Shown here one piece after another: positions 15,864 through 24,500 of a stretch of DNA of 64,000 bases. The position numbers and the translations under genes were made by a program. The DNA comes from Halomonas sp. LR3S48 (GTDB lineage Bacteria > Pseudomonadota > Gammaproteobacteria > Pseudomonadales > Halomonadaceae). Location: assembly GCF_025725665.1 (NCBI RefSeq), contig NZ_CP107009.1, forward strand, positions 1,984,001 to 2,048,000, given 5' to 3'. The notes under the pieces were generated by a model. The model had not been told where the DNA came from, searched no databases, and was given only the letters and a program-made list of their open reading frames with translations. Each line of letters begins with the position of its first letter. Position 1 is the first letter of the stretch.

Positions 15864-16106
15864 ATGCGAGCAGCCGAAGCTACCAAATCCACCCGAAAGC
15901 CAACGAACCTATCGCTGGATAGTGCTCTTCTCAAAGAAGCAAAAGCCCTTGGGATCAATATTTCACGGGCCGCAGAGGCGGGGATCGCGGAGGCTGTGAA
16001 GCGTCATAAACAGGAGCAGTGGCTGAAAGAAAATGCCAGTGCCCTGGCGAGTTCGAACGCATACGTCGAAACCAACGGTTTACCTCTCACCCGGCACTGT
16101 CAATAG
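15864..16106 (+). CDS. ccdA: CcdA-like antitoxin without a toxin partner
   Basis: An 80-residue protein with a ribbon-helix-helix N-terminal half (TNLSLDSALLKEAKALGINI) and the CcdA-type tail QWLKENASALASSNAYVETN, which in family members binds the gyrase toxin CcdB. In normal ccd operons ccdB overlaps or follows at once. Here the next 30 bases run into a strong terminator and no CcdB-like frame follows, so it is an orphan, either a leftover or an anti-addiction antitoxin. A good TATAAT lies upstream. Confidence 0.8.
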   Translation: MRAAEATKSTRKPTNLSLDSALLKEAKALGINISRAAEAGIAEAVKRHKQEQWLKENASALASSNAYVETNGLPLTRHCQ

Positions 16107-16128
16107 CTAGGCTAAGCACATTGCTTAT

Positions 16129-16162
16129 GCCCCGGTGCCAGCCGTCTGGCTCCGGGGCTTTT
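16129..16162 (+). terminator. Rho-independent terminator after the ccdA-like gene
   Basis: GCCCCGG-t-GCCA and TGGC-t-CCGGGGC form a long hairpin followed by TTTT. Confidence 0.88.
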
Positions 16163-16338
16163 CATTTTCGAGGGGAGGGCGGCGCAGGCTGTTCCCCTCT
16201 TTTGTAAGCCTTTTCCTACATGTTTATCGGCGATGTGCCACAGAAACCCGCCGCTGCGATTGGTATGCTCTCTGCGCGAGGAATTGCGATTCCCCTAATT
16301 AACCAATAAAAGCAGCATCTTTCACGCAGGGAGGCATC

Positions 16339-18489
16339 ATGGCCGATGCAAGCGGATGGCAATTCACCCTGGCCTTGGCCGGGGCCGACGACCTGGCGGT
16401 GGTCGAGTTCACACACCGCGAGGAGCTCTCCGCGCCCTTCGAGCTGACGGTACACTTCGCCAGCCGCGACGGCAGCCTCTCCGCCACCGACATTCTCGAC
16501 CGTGAGGCCACCCTGACGATCTGGCAGGAGGGCGAGGCGCTGCGCCGCGTCCATGGCATCGTCAGCGAGTTCGGCCGTGGCGACCGCGGCCATCGCCGCA
16601 CCTTCTATCATGTGAAGATCCAGCCCGCGCTGTGGCGCCTGGGGCTGCGCCACAACTCGCGCATCTTCCAGGAAGTCTCGCCGCTCACCGTGCTCAACAC
16701 CCTGTGCGACGAACACGGCCTCACCGATGTCGCTTTCGCCGCCACCCGCGAACCCGAGACGCGGGAGTACTGCGTTCAGTACCGTGAGCACGATCTCGCC
16801 TTCGTCGAGCGCCTGGCCGCCGAAGAGGGCCTGTTCTACTTTCATGAGTTCTTTGAGACGGGCGGTGAGACACCCCGCGCCGCTCATCGCCTGGTCTTCG
16901 CCGACGCGCCCCAGGTGCTCACCCACCTGGGCGAGCGTACCTACCACGGCCGCGCCGGCGGCACGCCACCGACCCGCCACGTGCGCAAGCTTGAGCAGTT
17001 CGCCCGGGTCGCCCCGGCATCCACCACGCTCAAGGACTACTCGTTCAAGAACCCGGCCTACGGCCAGTTGCACGACCACCTCGCCGACGGGCTGGAGGAA
17101 CACGCCCAGCGTGTCGACTACGAGCATTTTGACTACCCCGGCCGCTACAAGCGCGACGCCTCCGGCCAGGCCTTCACCCGCATCCGCCTCGAATCGCTGC
17201 GCCAGAGTGCCAGCACCGCCGACGCCGAAAGCGACCTGCCCGAGCTGGCCCCGGGCGTGCGCTTCACCCTGACCGACCACGACCTCGATGAGCTCAACCA
17301 GGATTGGCAAGTGCTCGGCGTGGTCCACTACGGCAAGCAGCCCCAGGCCCTGGAAGAGGACGGTATCGTCCAAAGCCAGACCGAGGGCGGGAACAGTGGC
17401 GGCATGACCACGTACCACAACGACCTCGTGCTCATGCCCGCCGACCTGGCCTGGCGCCCCAAGGCCAACCCCAAGCCCCGGGTCGACGGCCCCCAGGTCG
17501 CCTTCGTCGTCGGGCCCGAAGGCGAAGAGATCTACTGCGACGAGCACGGCCGGGTCAAGGTGCAGTTCCCCTGGGATCGCTATGCCGAACCCAACGAAAC
17601 AGCGAGCGCTTGGCTCCGGGTCAGTCAGGACTGGGCCGGCGGCGGCTACGGCAGCCTCGCCATCCCGCGGATCGGCCATGAAGTTTTAGTCAGCTACCTG
17701 GAAGGCGACCCCGATCAGCCGCTGATCACCGGGCGCATCTACAACGCCGTCAACACCCCGCCCTACGAACTCCCGGCCAACAAGACCCGCACCGTCATCC
17801 GCACCCAGAGCCACCAGGGTGAAGGCTTCAACGAACTGCGCCTGGAAGACCAGGCCGGCCAGGAGCAGATCTGGCTCCACGCCCAGAAAGACCTGGAACT
17901 GCTGACCAACAACGACCGCACCGAAGAGATCGGCAACGACAGCCACCTCACCGTGCATCGACACCGCATCAGCGAGATCCACGCCGACGACCACCTCACC
18001 GTGCACGGCCAGCGCCACCTCCAGGTCGACGGCGACGACCACCTCATCGTCGGCACCACCCGCCACGAGAAGACCGCCCGCGCCCAACTCGTCGAAGCCG
18101 GGCAGGAAGTGCACCACAAAGCCGGCAGCAAGACCGTGATCGATGCCGGCGCCGAGATCACCCTCAAGGCTGGCGGCAGCTTCCTCAAGCTCGACCCCAG
18201 CGGCATCACCATCGTCGGCGCCCAGGTCAAGATCAACTCCGGCGGCAGCCCCGGCTCGGGGAGCGGGCAGGGGGCGCAGACCCCGGAACTTCCCCAGCGC
18301 GCTGAGCGCGAGGAACATACTCAAATCGCCTTCTCAGGCCATGGACCCAGCCAGCAGGCGCAACTGGTCGAGGCAGAAGGGCTGGGTGAGCGCGAGTTTC
18401 TCGTCGACGTCACCAGCGGTAGCCAGGATGGTCAGCAGGTTCGTTTGCGCAAAGGGCGAGCTCGCAGGAATGGAGGGCAGAAGGGATGA
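16339..18489 (+). CDS. vgrG: Type VI secretion tip protein VgrG (TssI)
   Basis: A 716-residue VgrG. The N-terminal gp27-like part (FTLALAGADDLAVVEFTHRE ... EYCVQYREHDLAFVERLAAE with EEGLFYFHE) is followed by the gp5 OB-fold (FVVGPEGEEIYCDEHGRVKV ... WLRVSQDWAGGGYG, PRIGHEVLVSYLEGDPDQPL) and a beta-helix spike with repeats (GNDSHLTVHRHRI, ADDHLTVHGQRHL). After a PGSGSGQG linker there is an extra C-terminal tail of about 80 residues. VgrG forms the puncturing tip of the T6SS and carries effectors. The ATG follows GGGAGG. The stop overlaps the start of the next gene (ATGA), tying it to a VasX-like effector. No structural T6SS genes are in the window. Confidence 0.95.
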   Translation: MADASGWQFTLALAGADDLAVVEFTHREELSAPFELTVHFASRDGSLSATDILDREATLTIWQEGEALRRVHGIVSEFGRGDRGHRRTFYHVKIQPALWRLGLRHNSRIFQEVSPLTVLNTLCDEHGLTDVAFAATREPETREYCVQYREHDLAFVERLAAEEGLFYFHEFFETGGETPRAAHRLVFADAPQVLTHLGERTYHGRAGGTPPTRHVRKLEQFARVAPASTTLKDYSFKNPAYGQLHDHLADGLEEHAQRVDYEHFDYPGRYKRDASGQAFTRIRLESLRQSASTADAESDLPELAPGVRFTLTDHDLDELNQDWQVLGVVHYGKQPQALEEDGIVQSQTEGGNSGGMTTYHNDLVLMPADLAWRPKANPKPRVDGPQVAFVVGPEGEEIYCDEHGRVKVQFPWDRYAEPNETASAWLRVSQDWAGGGYGSLAIPRIGHEVLVSYLEGDPDQPLITGRIYNAVNTPPYELPANKTRTVIRTQSHQGEGFNELRLEDQAGQEQIWLHAQKDLELLTNNDRTEEIGNDSHLTVHRHRISEIHADDHLTVHGQRHLQVDGDDHLIVGTTRHEKTARAQLVEAGQEVHHKAGSKTVIDAGAEITLKAGGSFLKLDPSGITIVGAQVKINSGGSPGSGSGQGAQTPELPQRAEREEHTQIAFSGHGPSQQAQLVEAEGLGEREFLVDVTSGSQDGQQVRLRKGRARRNGGQKG

Positions 18490-21400
18490 GCGAAGGCGAT
18501 CTCAAGGAACTACAAGACGAAGACATCGACCTTGGCGTGCGGCGCCGTGTCGAGTACTCGGACGAGGAAGACGGTACTCTTGCGCTGGTGATTCCCAAGC
18601 GCGAGGGGGGCGGCGAGATCGAAATACCGCTGCAGGAGCATGCCAGAACCGTTTTCGAGCGCACCGATGGCAGTATGCAGGACTACACGATGCTGGCCGT
18701 TCGCCCCTTGGCGGAAGTGGGGCGCAACCGACCCGTTCAGCGGAGTGGGGTAACGACCAATACCGGTATCGCCACTGCCATGCTGCGTCCGGGATACCTG
18801 TATGTCTTCTTCGACAACCGCTTGTGGCGTGAACTCGAGATTGGCAACGATGGCAAGCTTAGCGACGTAGATGTAGAGCATTATCGTGAGCTAGCCAAAG
18901 GGGGGGACACCCCCAATGAGCGGGACAGCGCAGGCAAATGGCTCGATAACATCCTGCTTCCGGCGATGCTGCAGGGGCAGGCCACCCTGCATCGGGTTCG
19001 CCTCGCCTACAGCGAGATCGCCTGGAGCTGGCCCTACATCACCTGGTTGGAAGCCAATCCCGGCCGACTCGAGACGCGCACCACTGCCGTAGGGCATGCC
19101 CACGCCGTGATTCTCGATATGGAAGGCTGGCTCTCCATGCAAACGGGGTTTCCCGCCGGTCGCGTGGCCGACCAGCCGCCCCTACGTGAACGCGATCTCG
19201 GCATCGAACTGATGCTGGAAGCGCCCGAAGCTTATACCACCGACTTTACCGCACCAGCGGGCAACGAATTGTGCGCCAAGCTCAAAGCCTTGTGGGAGCA
19301 AGCCGGGGAAACCGATCGCGCTGCCACTCTGGCGCTGGAGTGCGAAGCTGGTGAAGACCTCTTGGCTGCTATTCGGGATAACGCTGGTATCGTTGCCGTG
19401 GCACTGCCGGACCCCCTGTTTACGCTGCGCCATGCCCTGGCCCAGATCCACCTCGCCGAACACTACCTGGATGGCCTCGACAGCCGGCTGGCCGACAATC
19501 CCTTGGGGCATTCGGCCAAGCTCATTCGTCAGGCTCTCTTCACCGCGCCGAGCAGTGGCGAGGCGAATCCACTTGCCGAGTTTCGGGGTGCCATCGATCC
19601 GACCAAGCTCGATGCCACCCTGGAGCAGGCTGAACGCAACGCCGCGCTTGCGGTAGTGCGCACAAAGCTCGACGCCCTCCAGCAACTGGCTAGCCAGGGC
19701 CAGCTCACCGCCATGCTGCGTGATTTCACCAGCCACGATGAATTGGGTATCTGCGAAGGCTACGCCCTGTGTGGTGACCTCTACGGCGTGCTGCAACAGC
19801 TTCCCGGTGTGCTCCACGACCAGGGCGACACCCGCCAGGAGGCCCGTACCAGGCAACTGCTCAAGACGCTGCTGACTGACCGGGAGTTGCAAGCGCTTTG
19901 GAGTGCCGACGAGAACGAGTCCACCGATGAATCGGCTGATGACGCCACCAATGATGGCAGCGGCAATTTCCGGCCTGCCTTCCTGCGCCGGCTTGCCCAG
20001 GATGAGCGCGACATTGACGAGGCCCTGGCTGCAAGCCTAGGTCTGGAGACCCTGGGGCTGGTCGCCCAAAACCTGACTGAGCAGGAACAAGCCCAGCAGG
20101 CCGGTGTGCTCAGCCTGGCCAACGCCATCAAGGTCGGCGGCTTGGTTAACACGGTTGTGGGGCAATGGAGCCAGGCCGTGCTGCGGGTAGCAGAGCGGAT
20201 AGGCGACGACGTGGAAGTGATTCACATGCGCCGTGTGTTCACCGCCGTTGGCACCCATGCCAACCTGGTTGACGGTTCCCTGAGGGGCGAGCTACAAGTC
20301 ATGCATCGCAGCGATGTCGACCTGAGCCGCTACGTCATCATCGGTGTGCATGGGGATGGGATCGAGTGGGGGTTGACCGACCGTGATCGCACCAGTGGCG
20401 TTCTTCAGACTCAACGAGACTACCTCTACGCCGAGCAGGTGGACCCCAGGGGCAACGTGCAAGCCTCGACCAGCCCGAAACGCATGTCATCTGAAGTAGA
20501 TGACGCTATCCGTCAGGTCGCCGGCCATGTCCTGGTGTACGTACTCCCTGCCGGCCACCCCGAAGCCGCGAAGGTAGCGCAACTCCGTCTGACCAAGCTT
20601 GCCGGTCAGGTTAAAGTGGTGATAGATGGCCCTGCGGTGTCGAGATTGTTGGTGGGGTTTGCGATATATAATATTGGGATGGAAATATCAAAACTAAAAG
20701 AAGTTAGTGATGCCGATGAAAGCACAGCACTTCAGTGGACAAAGGTCATGAGCAGTCTTGTTGATTTAAGCGCTGCTTACATGAAGTTGCACACAACGCT
20801 TTATCCGGCTTCAAACTCTAAAACAGGTATATTTGTACAAAGAGCTTGGTTTGATATGAAGAGCTGGCCGGTAATTGGTGCCAGGCTTTCCCAGGTTGGA
20901 GCAAGCACGCTTGTTCGGACAATTGGCTTGTTTAACTTTTTTGCGGGCGTTACCGCTGTGGGCGTCAGCTCTTGGGAGCTGCGCAATAGCCTGCAGGGTG
21001 GCGATCATGATGCCGCAATAGGCCATGGTATAGCGGTTGCCGGTGGGGCGCTGTTTCTTGCCGCTCCTCTTATGGCGGGGCTGGTAATGATTCCCGGCTG
21101 GGGATGGGCGTTGCTTGGCCTGGGGCTGGCCATCGGCGGTAGCAGCTATGCTGCCATGAATCAGGATACCCCCTTTGAGCAGTTGCTCAAGCAGGGCCCC
21201 TTGGGTACCCATCCCGATGGAGCAATGACAGTGGCAGACGATGCCGTTTACTACCCCCAACTGTTGACACAGCTGAGCCCGGCCCAGATCGAAGTGTCGC
21301 GCTACGGCAGTTTGGGTGCGGGCGAGCGCCAGGCATTACTGGAAAGCGTTTGGGAATCAACCACTGATACCCCCAGCAGCCGAGACTATGTGATAACGAT

Positions 21401-21884
21401 CAGCACGCCGTTGATCAGCCGCTACAAGATTGGCGAGACGTTGAAACTGGCTGTGCAGGAGCTGGAACAGACCGATACCGGCACCATCACCCCGCTTGGC
21501 ACCTATGAACAGCTATCTCATATCACTAGGGCGCCGGAACCGTTCGAGATTGGTAAGCGCCAGTTGCTGCCGCAGCAAAGTGCGGTACGCTTTCTGGTCA
21601 AGCGCAAAGTGGCGGAGGAGAGCTTCCAGATGGGTGGCACCAGCGTGACCTCCACGGCCCGCCTGCGTATCGCCCTGCAGGCGAGAATCGAGTGGGAGCT
21701 GGGTGAGATGGTATTGCCCACTCCGATGCTGAAAGAGTACGAGCCTTTTGTTGAAGGCCAGCATGACGCACTGCCAGCCCGGTCGCATCGCACGGTGAAT
21801 AACCCAATCGTCGATTTCATCAGATCCTTTACAGGTCGTTCACAGGACCCCCGTTACTGGTACATCAAGGAATTCCAGGTATGA
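18486..21884 (+). CDS. VasX-like T6SS effector (putative pore-forming toxin)
   Basis: An 1132-residue protein encoded directly after vgrG with a four-base overlap. The N-terminal MLAVRPLAEVGRNRP ... AMLRPGYLYVFFDNRLWREL resembles the region shared by VasX and BTH_I2691-family effectors (LRxGYLYVF). Near residues 815-900 are hydrophobic helices (IGLFNFFAGVTAVGVSSW, IAVAGGALFLAAPLMAGLVM, PGWGWALLGLGLAIGGSSYA) that could insert in a target membrane. The DUF4123 chaperone gene that usually sits between vgrG and vasX is absent. A segment near 20640-20960 is clearly more AT-rich than the rest of the gene, suggesting a mosaic toxin. A colicin-like membrane-depolarising role is inferred from VasX. 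Confidence 0.7.
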   Translation: MSEGDLKELQDEDIDLGVRRRVEYSDEEDGTLALVIPKREGGGEIEIPLQEHARTVFERTDGSMQDYTMLAVRPLAEVGRNRPVQRSGVTTNTGIATAMLRPGYLYVFFDNRLWRELEIGNDGKLSDVDVEHYRELAKGGDTPNERDSAGKWLDNILLPAMLQGQATLHRVRLAYSEIAWSWPYITWLEANPGRLETRTTAVGHAHAVILDMEGWLSMQTGFPAGRVADQPPLRERDLGIELMLEAPEAYTTDFTAPAGNELCAKLKALWEQAGETDRAATLALECEAGEDLLAAIRDNAGIVAVALPDPLFTLRHALAQIHLAEHYLDGLDSRLADNPLGHSAKLIRQALFTAPSSGEANPLAEFRGAIDPTKLDATLEQAERNAALAVVRTKLDALQQLASQGQLTAMLRDFTSHDELGICEGYALCGDLYGVLQQLPGVLHDQGDTRQEARTRQLLKTLLTDRELQALWSADENESTDESADDATNDGSGNFRPAFLRRLAQDERDIDEALAASLGLETLGLVAQNLTEQEQAQQAGVLSLANAIKVGGLVNTVVGQWSQAVLRVAERIGDDVEVIHMRRVFTAVGTHANLVDGSLRGELQVMHRSDVDLSRYVIIGVHGDGIEWGLTDRDRTSGVLQTQRDYLYAEQVDPRGNVQASTSPKRMSSEVDDAIRQVAGHVLVYVLPAGHPEAAKVAQLRLTKLAGQVKVVIDGPAVSRLLVGFAIYNIGMEISKLKEVSDADESTALQWTKVMSSLVDLSAAYMKLHTTLYPASNSKTGIFVQRAWFDMKSWPVIGARLSQVGASTLVRTIGLFNFFAGVTAVGVSSWELRNSLQGGDHDAAIGHGIAVAGGALFLAAPLMAGLVMIPGWGWALLGLGLAIGGSSYAAMNQDTPFEQLLKQGPLGTHPDGAMTVADDAVYYPQLLTQLSPAQIEVSRYGSLGAGERQALLESVWESTTDTPSSRDYVITISTPLISRYKIGETLKLAVQELEQTDTGTITPLGTYEQLSHITRAPEPFEIGKRQLLPQQSAVRFLVKRKVAEESFQMGGTSVTSTARLRIALQARIEWELGEMVLPTPMLKEYEPFVEGQHDALPARSHRTVNNPIVDFIRSFTGRSQDPRYWYIKEFQV

Positions 21885-22933
21885 AAGAGGCAAGCTCCTC
21901 CCATTATGACGCCGGCGCTTACCGTGCCGGGACCATTCCTCCCATACCAGCATCGCCGAAGAAGCGAGAGCGTATTGGTGAGGAGCTGCTGCCTTTTGGG
22001 GACTATGCTGGTATCGACCCCTATCAGCAGATTTGTGAGGACGCCGAACTAGTCCAGTACATGGATCAGAAAGATAAGCAGTTCTATGAATCAGATGACT
22101 GGTGGTGGAATCAGCGACACATAAAATTTTTGAGTAAAAGCACAGGGGTGTCGCTAGGTATAATGTTTGTACCATATTCCTGTGCTTTTCTGTTGTTTGG
22201 CGCTGTTTTTTACTTATCTGTCCGAATTGCGATGTACCTTGAGTCTGTTAATTTTATTTTGGCAATATTTGCCATGCTGAGCTCGGCGGTGCTTGGATTT
22301 TACTTGATTGGCACGATTGGCCCAAAGCTGACTAATTGGGTGGTAATTAATTTGGCTAAAGCTATGGAGCGGGGTGGGCTTGCCAAACATGGTAATAGCT
22401 ACATGGAAAACCGCTGCAGCGAATTTAACCGTCAGACCGGAATGGTGAGCTTCGCCCAAGGCAAGAAGAAGCCGCCGCTGAAGGCGCCTTTCGTCGAGTT
22501 TGATGGCTACGTGGAAAGGGTTGTGCAGCGTGGTGGTATCTTCTACCGCTTGATGTTCGTGCATCGCTATACCGGCAAGCAGTTCAACCAGACCTCGCTC
22601 AGCGCTATCGTCGATCACAAGCATGAGGTGCACGCCACGTGGGATATGCTGCAGCGCTACATGGACGTGAGCCAGCCCTTGCCCGACGTGCCACGCCTGG
22701 AACCCTTCCGCCATCTCGATCCCACCACCGCCGAGCACGACCGACAAACCGGGCGTAACCCGCGCTACTGGCGCGACCTAGATCTGGAGGCCTGGAAGGC
22801 GGGTGAGGGCGCCGCTCACCTAAAGGCGCAGATCGAGTATCCCTGGTCCCACCAGCGCTGCCAGCTCACTCCGCAGCTTGGCAAGGTGGAGATGGCGACT
22901 TACCGTGAGCAACAGCAGGCCGCGGTGGCATGA
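21881..22933 (+). CDS. Membrane protein of the T6SS effector locus (possible immunity or accessory protein)
   Basis: A 350-residue protein whose start overlaps the toxin stop (ATGA). After a soluble region of about 85 residues it has two transmembrane helices (GIMFVPYSCAFLLFGAVFYL and FILAIFAMLSSAVLGFYLIG), then a cytoplasmic-type domain with EFNRQTGMVSFAQGKKKPP and FVHRYTGKQFNQTS, which recalls DUF6708-like T6SS proteins. The transmembrane part (about 22110-22400) is AT-rich like the toxin core, so the two may have been acquired together. Position and topology suit an immunity protein against a membrane toxin, but this is not shown by the sequence. Confidence 0.6.
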   Translation: MKEASSSHYDAGAYRAGTIPPIPASPKKRERIGEELLPFGDYAGIDPYQQICEDAELVQYMDQKDKQFYESDDWWWNQRHIKFLSKSTGVSLGIMFVPYSCAFLLFGAVFYLSVRIAMYLESVNFILAIFAMLSSAVLGFYLIGTIGPKLTNWVVINLAKAMERGGLAKHGNSYMENRCSEFNRQTGMVSFAQGKKKPPLKAPFVEFDGYVERVVQRGGIFYRLMFVHRYTGKQFNQTSLSAIVDHKHEVHATWDMLQRYMDVSQPLPDVPRLEPFRHLDPTTAEHDRQTGRNPRYWRDLDLEAWKAGEGAAHLKAQIEYPWSHQRCQLTPQLGKVEMATYREQQQAAVA

Positions 22934-23003
22934 GGGAAGCAATCTCTACCTATTATGGCCCGGTGCCATCCCATCTGTTGCAATTGCTTCTTGGAGCCGT
23001 AAG

Positions 23004-24203
23004 GTGCAGCGACGCTGGGTTGTAACTCTACTATTGCTCCTGCTGGCTATTGGTTATGCTGTAGGAGACAGTGGAGTTTGGGATAGGATCAGCAATGACT
23101 TCATGATGGAAGACAAGCCTTATGGGACGGGTGACTTCCGTATACACGATCAGTCTATAATTACTATGAAGCTGGTCAATCCCGAGCTAACATTTAAGCT
23201 ACGAGAAGAGCGTAGTGACCCAAATAGGGCTGAGCCTACTGAAGCGTGGATGGGTAACGTTAATGAAAGAGCCAATCGCCGCTTCGTGCGTATTCTAGGA
23301 GGACATCTGGAAAACGGTATTGAGCAGCGCTTCGAAGAGCGCGCTCAACAAGCAGAATGGTGGTTGTCACCTAGCTGGAACACTATCTATCTGGCAACCG
23401 GCTGGACCAATTATTACGATGAGCCTGCAGTGGGCCAGCGCTACACACCGCAACTCACCCAGCTATTTAAGTCCACCGATCAAGGCCAAGAGTGGGAAAA
23501 GCTCCGCTGGCCTGAAGACCAGAATATTACTTTCCTACGCTTTCTCGATGCCCAACGCGGCTATCTGATTGGCTGGGGGCCGAAGATCTGGCGCACTAGC
23601 GATGGTGGAGACCATTGGGATGAGTTGCCAGTACCTGAAGGTTCTCGCAATCCTGAGAATCCCCGCCAGCAGTTCGATCTTGTGGCGTTAGGACAGGACA
23701 ACGTGCTGCGCATGGCTTTCTATGACCACGCCGCCGATGCCAGCCGGATCCATGCGTTGACTTGGGGAGAGGACTTCTCCCAACAGGTCTTTACGATTCC
23801 CGGCCATGTGGTGATGGATATCGCGGCCAATAGCGAAGGCAATGTCTATGTGCTGACCACCCAAGGTGCACCATATTTCTCACTTCCCGCGGAGGAACGA
23901 GAAGCGCCTCGGCCGAGTGTCGTATGGAGCTGGAATGGAGACACCTTGCAGCGACTGCATGAGTTTCCCTCCAAGCTGAAGGGCTATGCGTTGTACCTGA
24001 CACCGGAAGAAGGCCTGCTGTTCGACGGTGTCGACGAATCTAGTCTGTTGGGTAGTGACGTTACTGCGGTGAGCTACGACGGGGGCGGGAGCTGGAAAAT
24101 CGAGGATGAAGGTAGTAGCTCGCAAGGTGGGTATTACGACATGCAGACCGGCACCCGCTGGAGAGTGGAAGGATACTCTCTGTATAGGAGGGAAATTCCC
24201 TGA
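23004..24203 (+). CDS. BNR-repeat beta-propeller membrane-anchored protein
   Basis: The start is taken as GTG 23004, with GGAG seven bases upstream; the longer frame overlaps the previous gene. The N-terminus VVTLLLLLLAIGYAVGDSG is a signal anchor, so the rest (about 380 residues) should be periplasmic. It has BNR/Asp-box type repeats: FKSTDQGQEWEKL, IWRTSDGGDHWDEL and VSYDGGGSWKIED, each S/T-x-D-x-G-x-x-W, indicating a beta-propeller. As the last gene of the vgrG-toxin unit it may be a periplasmic immunity or receptor-type protein. Function is unassigned; a bidirectional terminator follows. Confidence 0.65.
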   Translation: MQRRWVVTLLLLLLAIGYAVGDSGVWDRISNDFMMEDKPYGTGDFRIHDQSIITMKLVNPELTFKLREERSDPNRAEPTEAWMGNVNERANRRFVRILGGHLENGIEQRFEERAQQAEWWLSPSWNTIYLATGWTNYYDEPAVGQRYTPQLTQLFKSTDQGQEWEKLRWPEDQNITFLRFLDAQRGYLIGWGPKIWRTSDGGDHWDELPVPEGSRNPENPRQQFDLVALGQDNVLRMAFYDHAADASRIHALTWGEDFSQQVFTIPGHVVMDIAANSEGNVYVLTTQGAPYFSLPAEEREAPRPSVVWSWNGDTLQRLHEFPSKLKGYALYLTPEEGLLFDGVDESSLLGSDVTAVSYDGGGSWKIEDEGSSSQGGYYDMQTGTRWRVEGYSLYRREIP

Positions 24204-24230
24204 AGTCTCACAATTGTTAGAGTTCACTTT

Positions 24231-24254
24231 ACAGTGACGGTATTCACCTGACAC
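24231..24254 (+). repeat. 24-base direct repeat, right copy
   Basis: Differs from 10178-10201 only at positions 11 and 13. It lies 28 bases after the last gene of the T6SS unit and immediately before a terminator. It could be a boundary (att-like) repeat of the 14-kb block, or a repeated operator-like dyad. Confidence 0.5.
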
Positions 24255-24255
24255 A

Positions 24256-24290
24256 AAGCCCCGAGTCAATCTCATGACTCGGGGCTTCTC
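24256..24290. terminator. Terminator between the T6SS unit and the mvaB remnant
   Basis: GCCCCGAGTC (24258-24267) pairs with GACTCGGGGC (24276-24285), followed by TTCTCGTTT on the plus strand. The distal part resembles the mvaB terminator at 25424-25460, as if duplicated with the gene fragment. Confidence 0.8.
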
Positions 24291-24305
24291 GTTTCTACCG
24301 CCGGT

Positions 24306-24500
24306 TCACTTCGCCGCCAGCGCCACGCCCACCTTCGAGCGATTCGGCCGCCCGATGGTCTGGTGACCCAGGTGCCGGTCTCGGCCAACTTGTTCAGGTC
24401 GATGCCGGTCTCGATGCCGAAGCCGTTGAGCAGGTACACGACGTATTCACTGGCCACGTTGCCCGAGGCCGCTTGGCGTAAGGGCAGCCGCCGAGGCCTG
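24306..24500 (-). pseudogene. Truncated second copy of the mvaB (HMG-CoA lyase) 3' end
   Basis: The minus strand reads [29 protein letters not shown], nearly the same as the end of the intact mvaB at 25480-26379, and then shifts frame. DNA similarity covers about 195 bases plus the terminator-proximal GGGCTT-TCGTTTCTAC, but many substitutions and small deletions show it is not recent. Only the last quarter of the gene is present; upstream it is replaced by a methyltransferase gene. Confidence 0.85.

Noticed and set aside
16216..17679. A 487-codon minus-strand frame opposite vgrG
   Set aside because: It is antisense to a conserved VgrG core; repetitive V/A/G/L composition.
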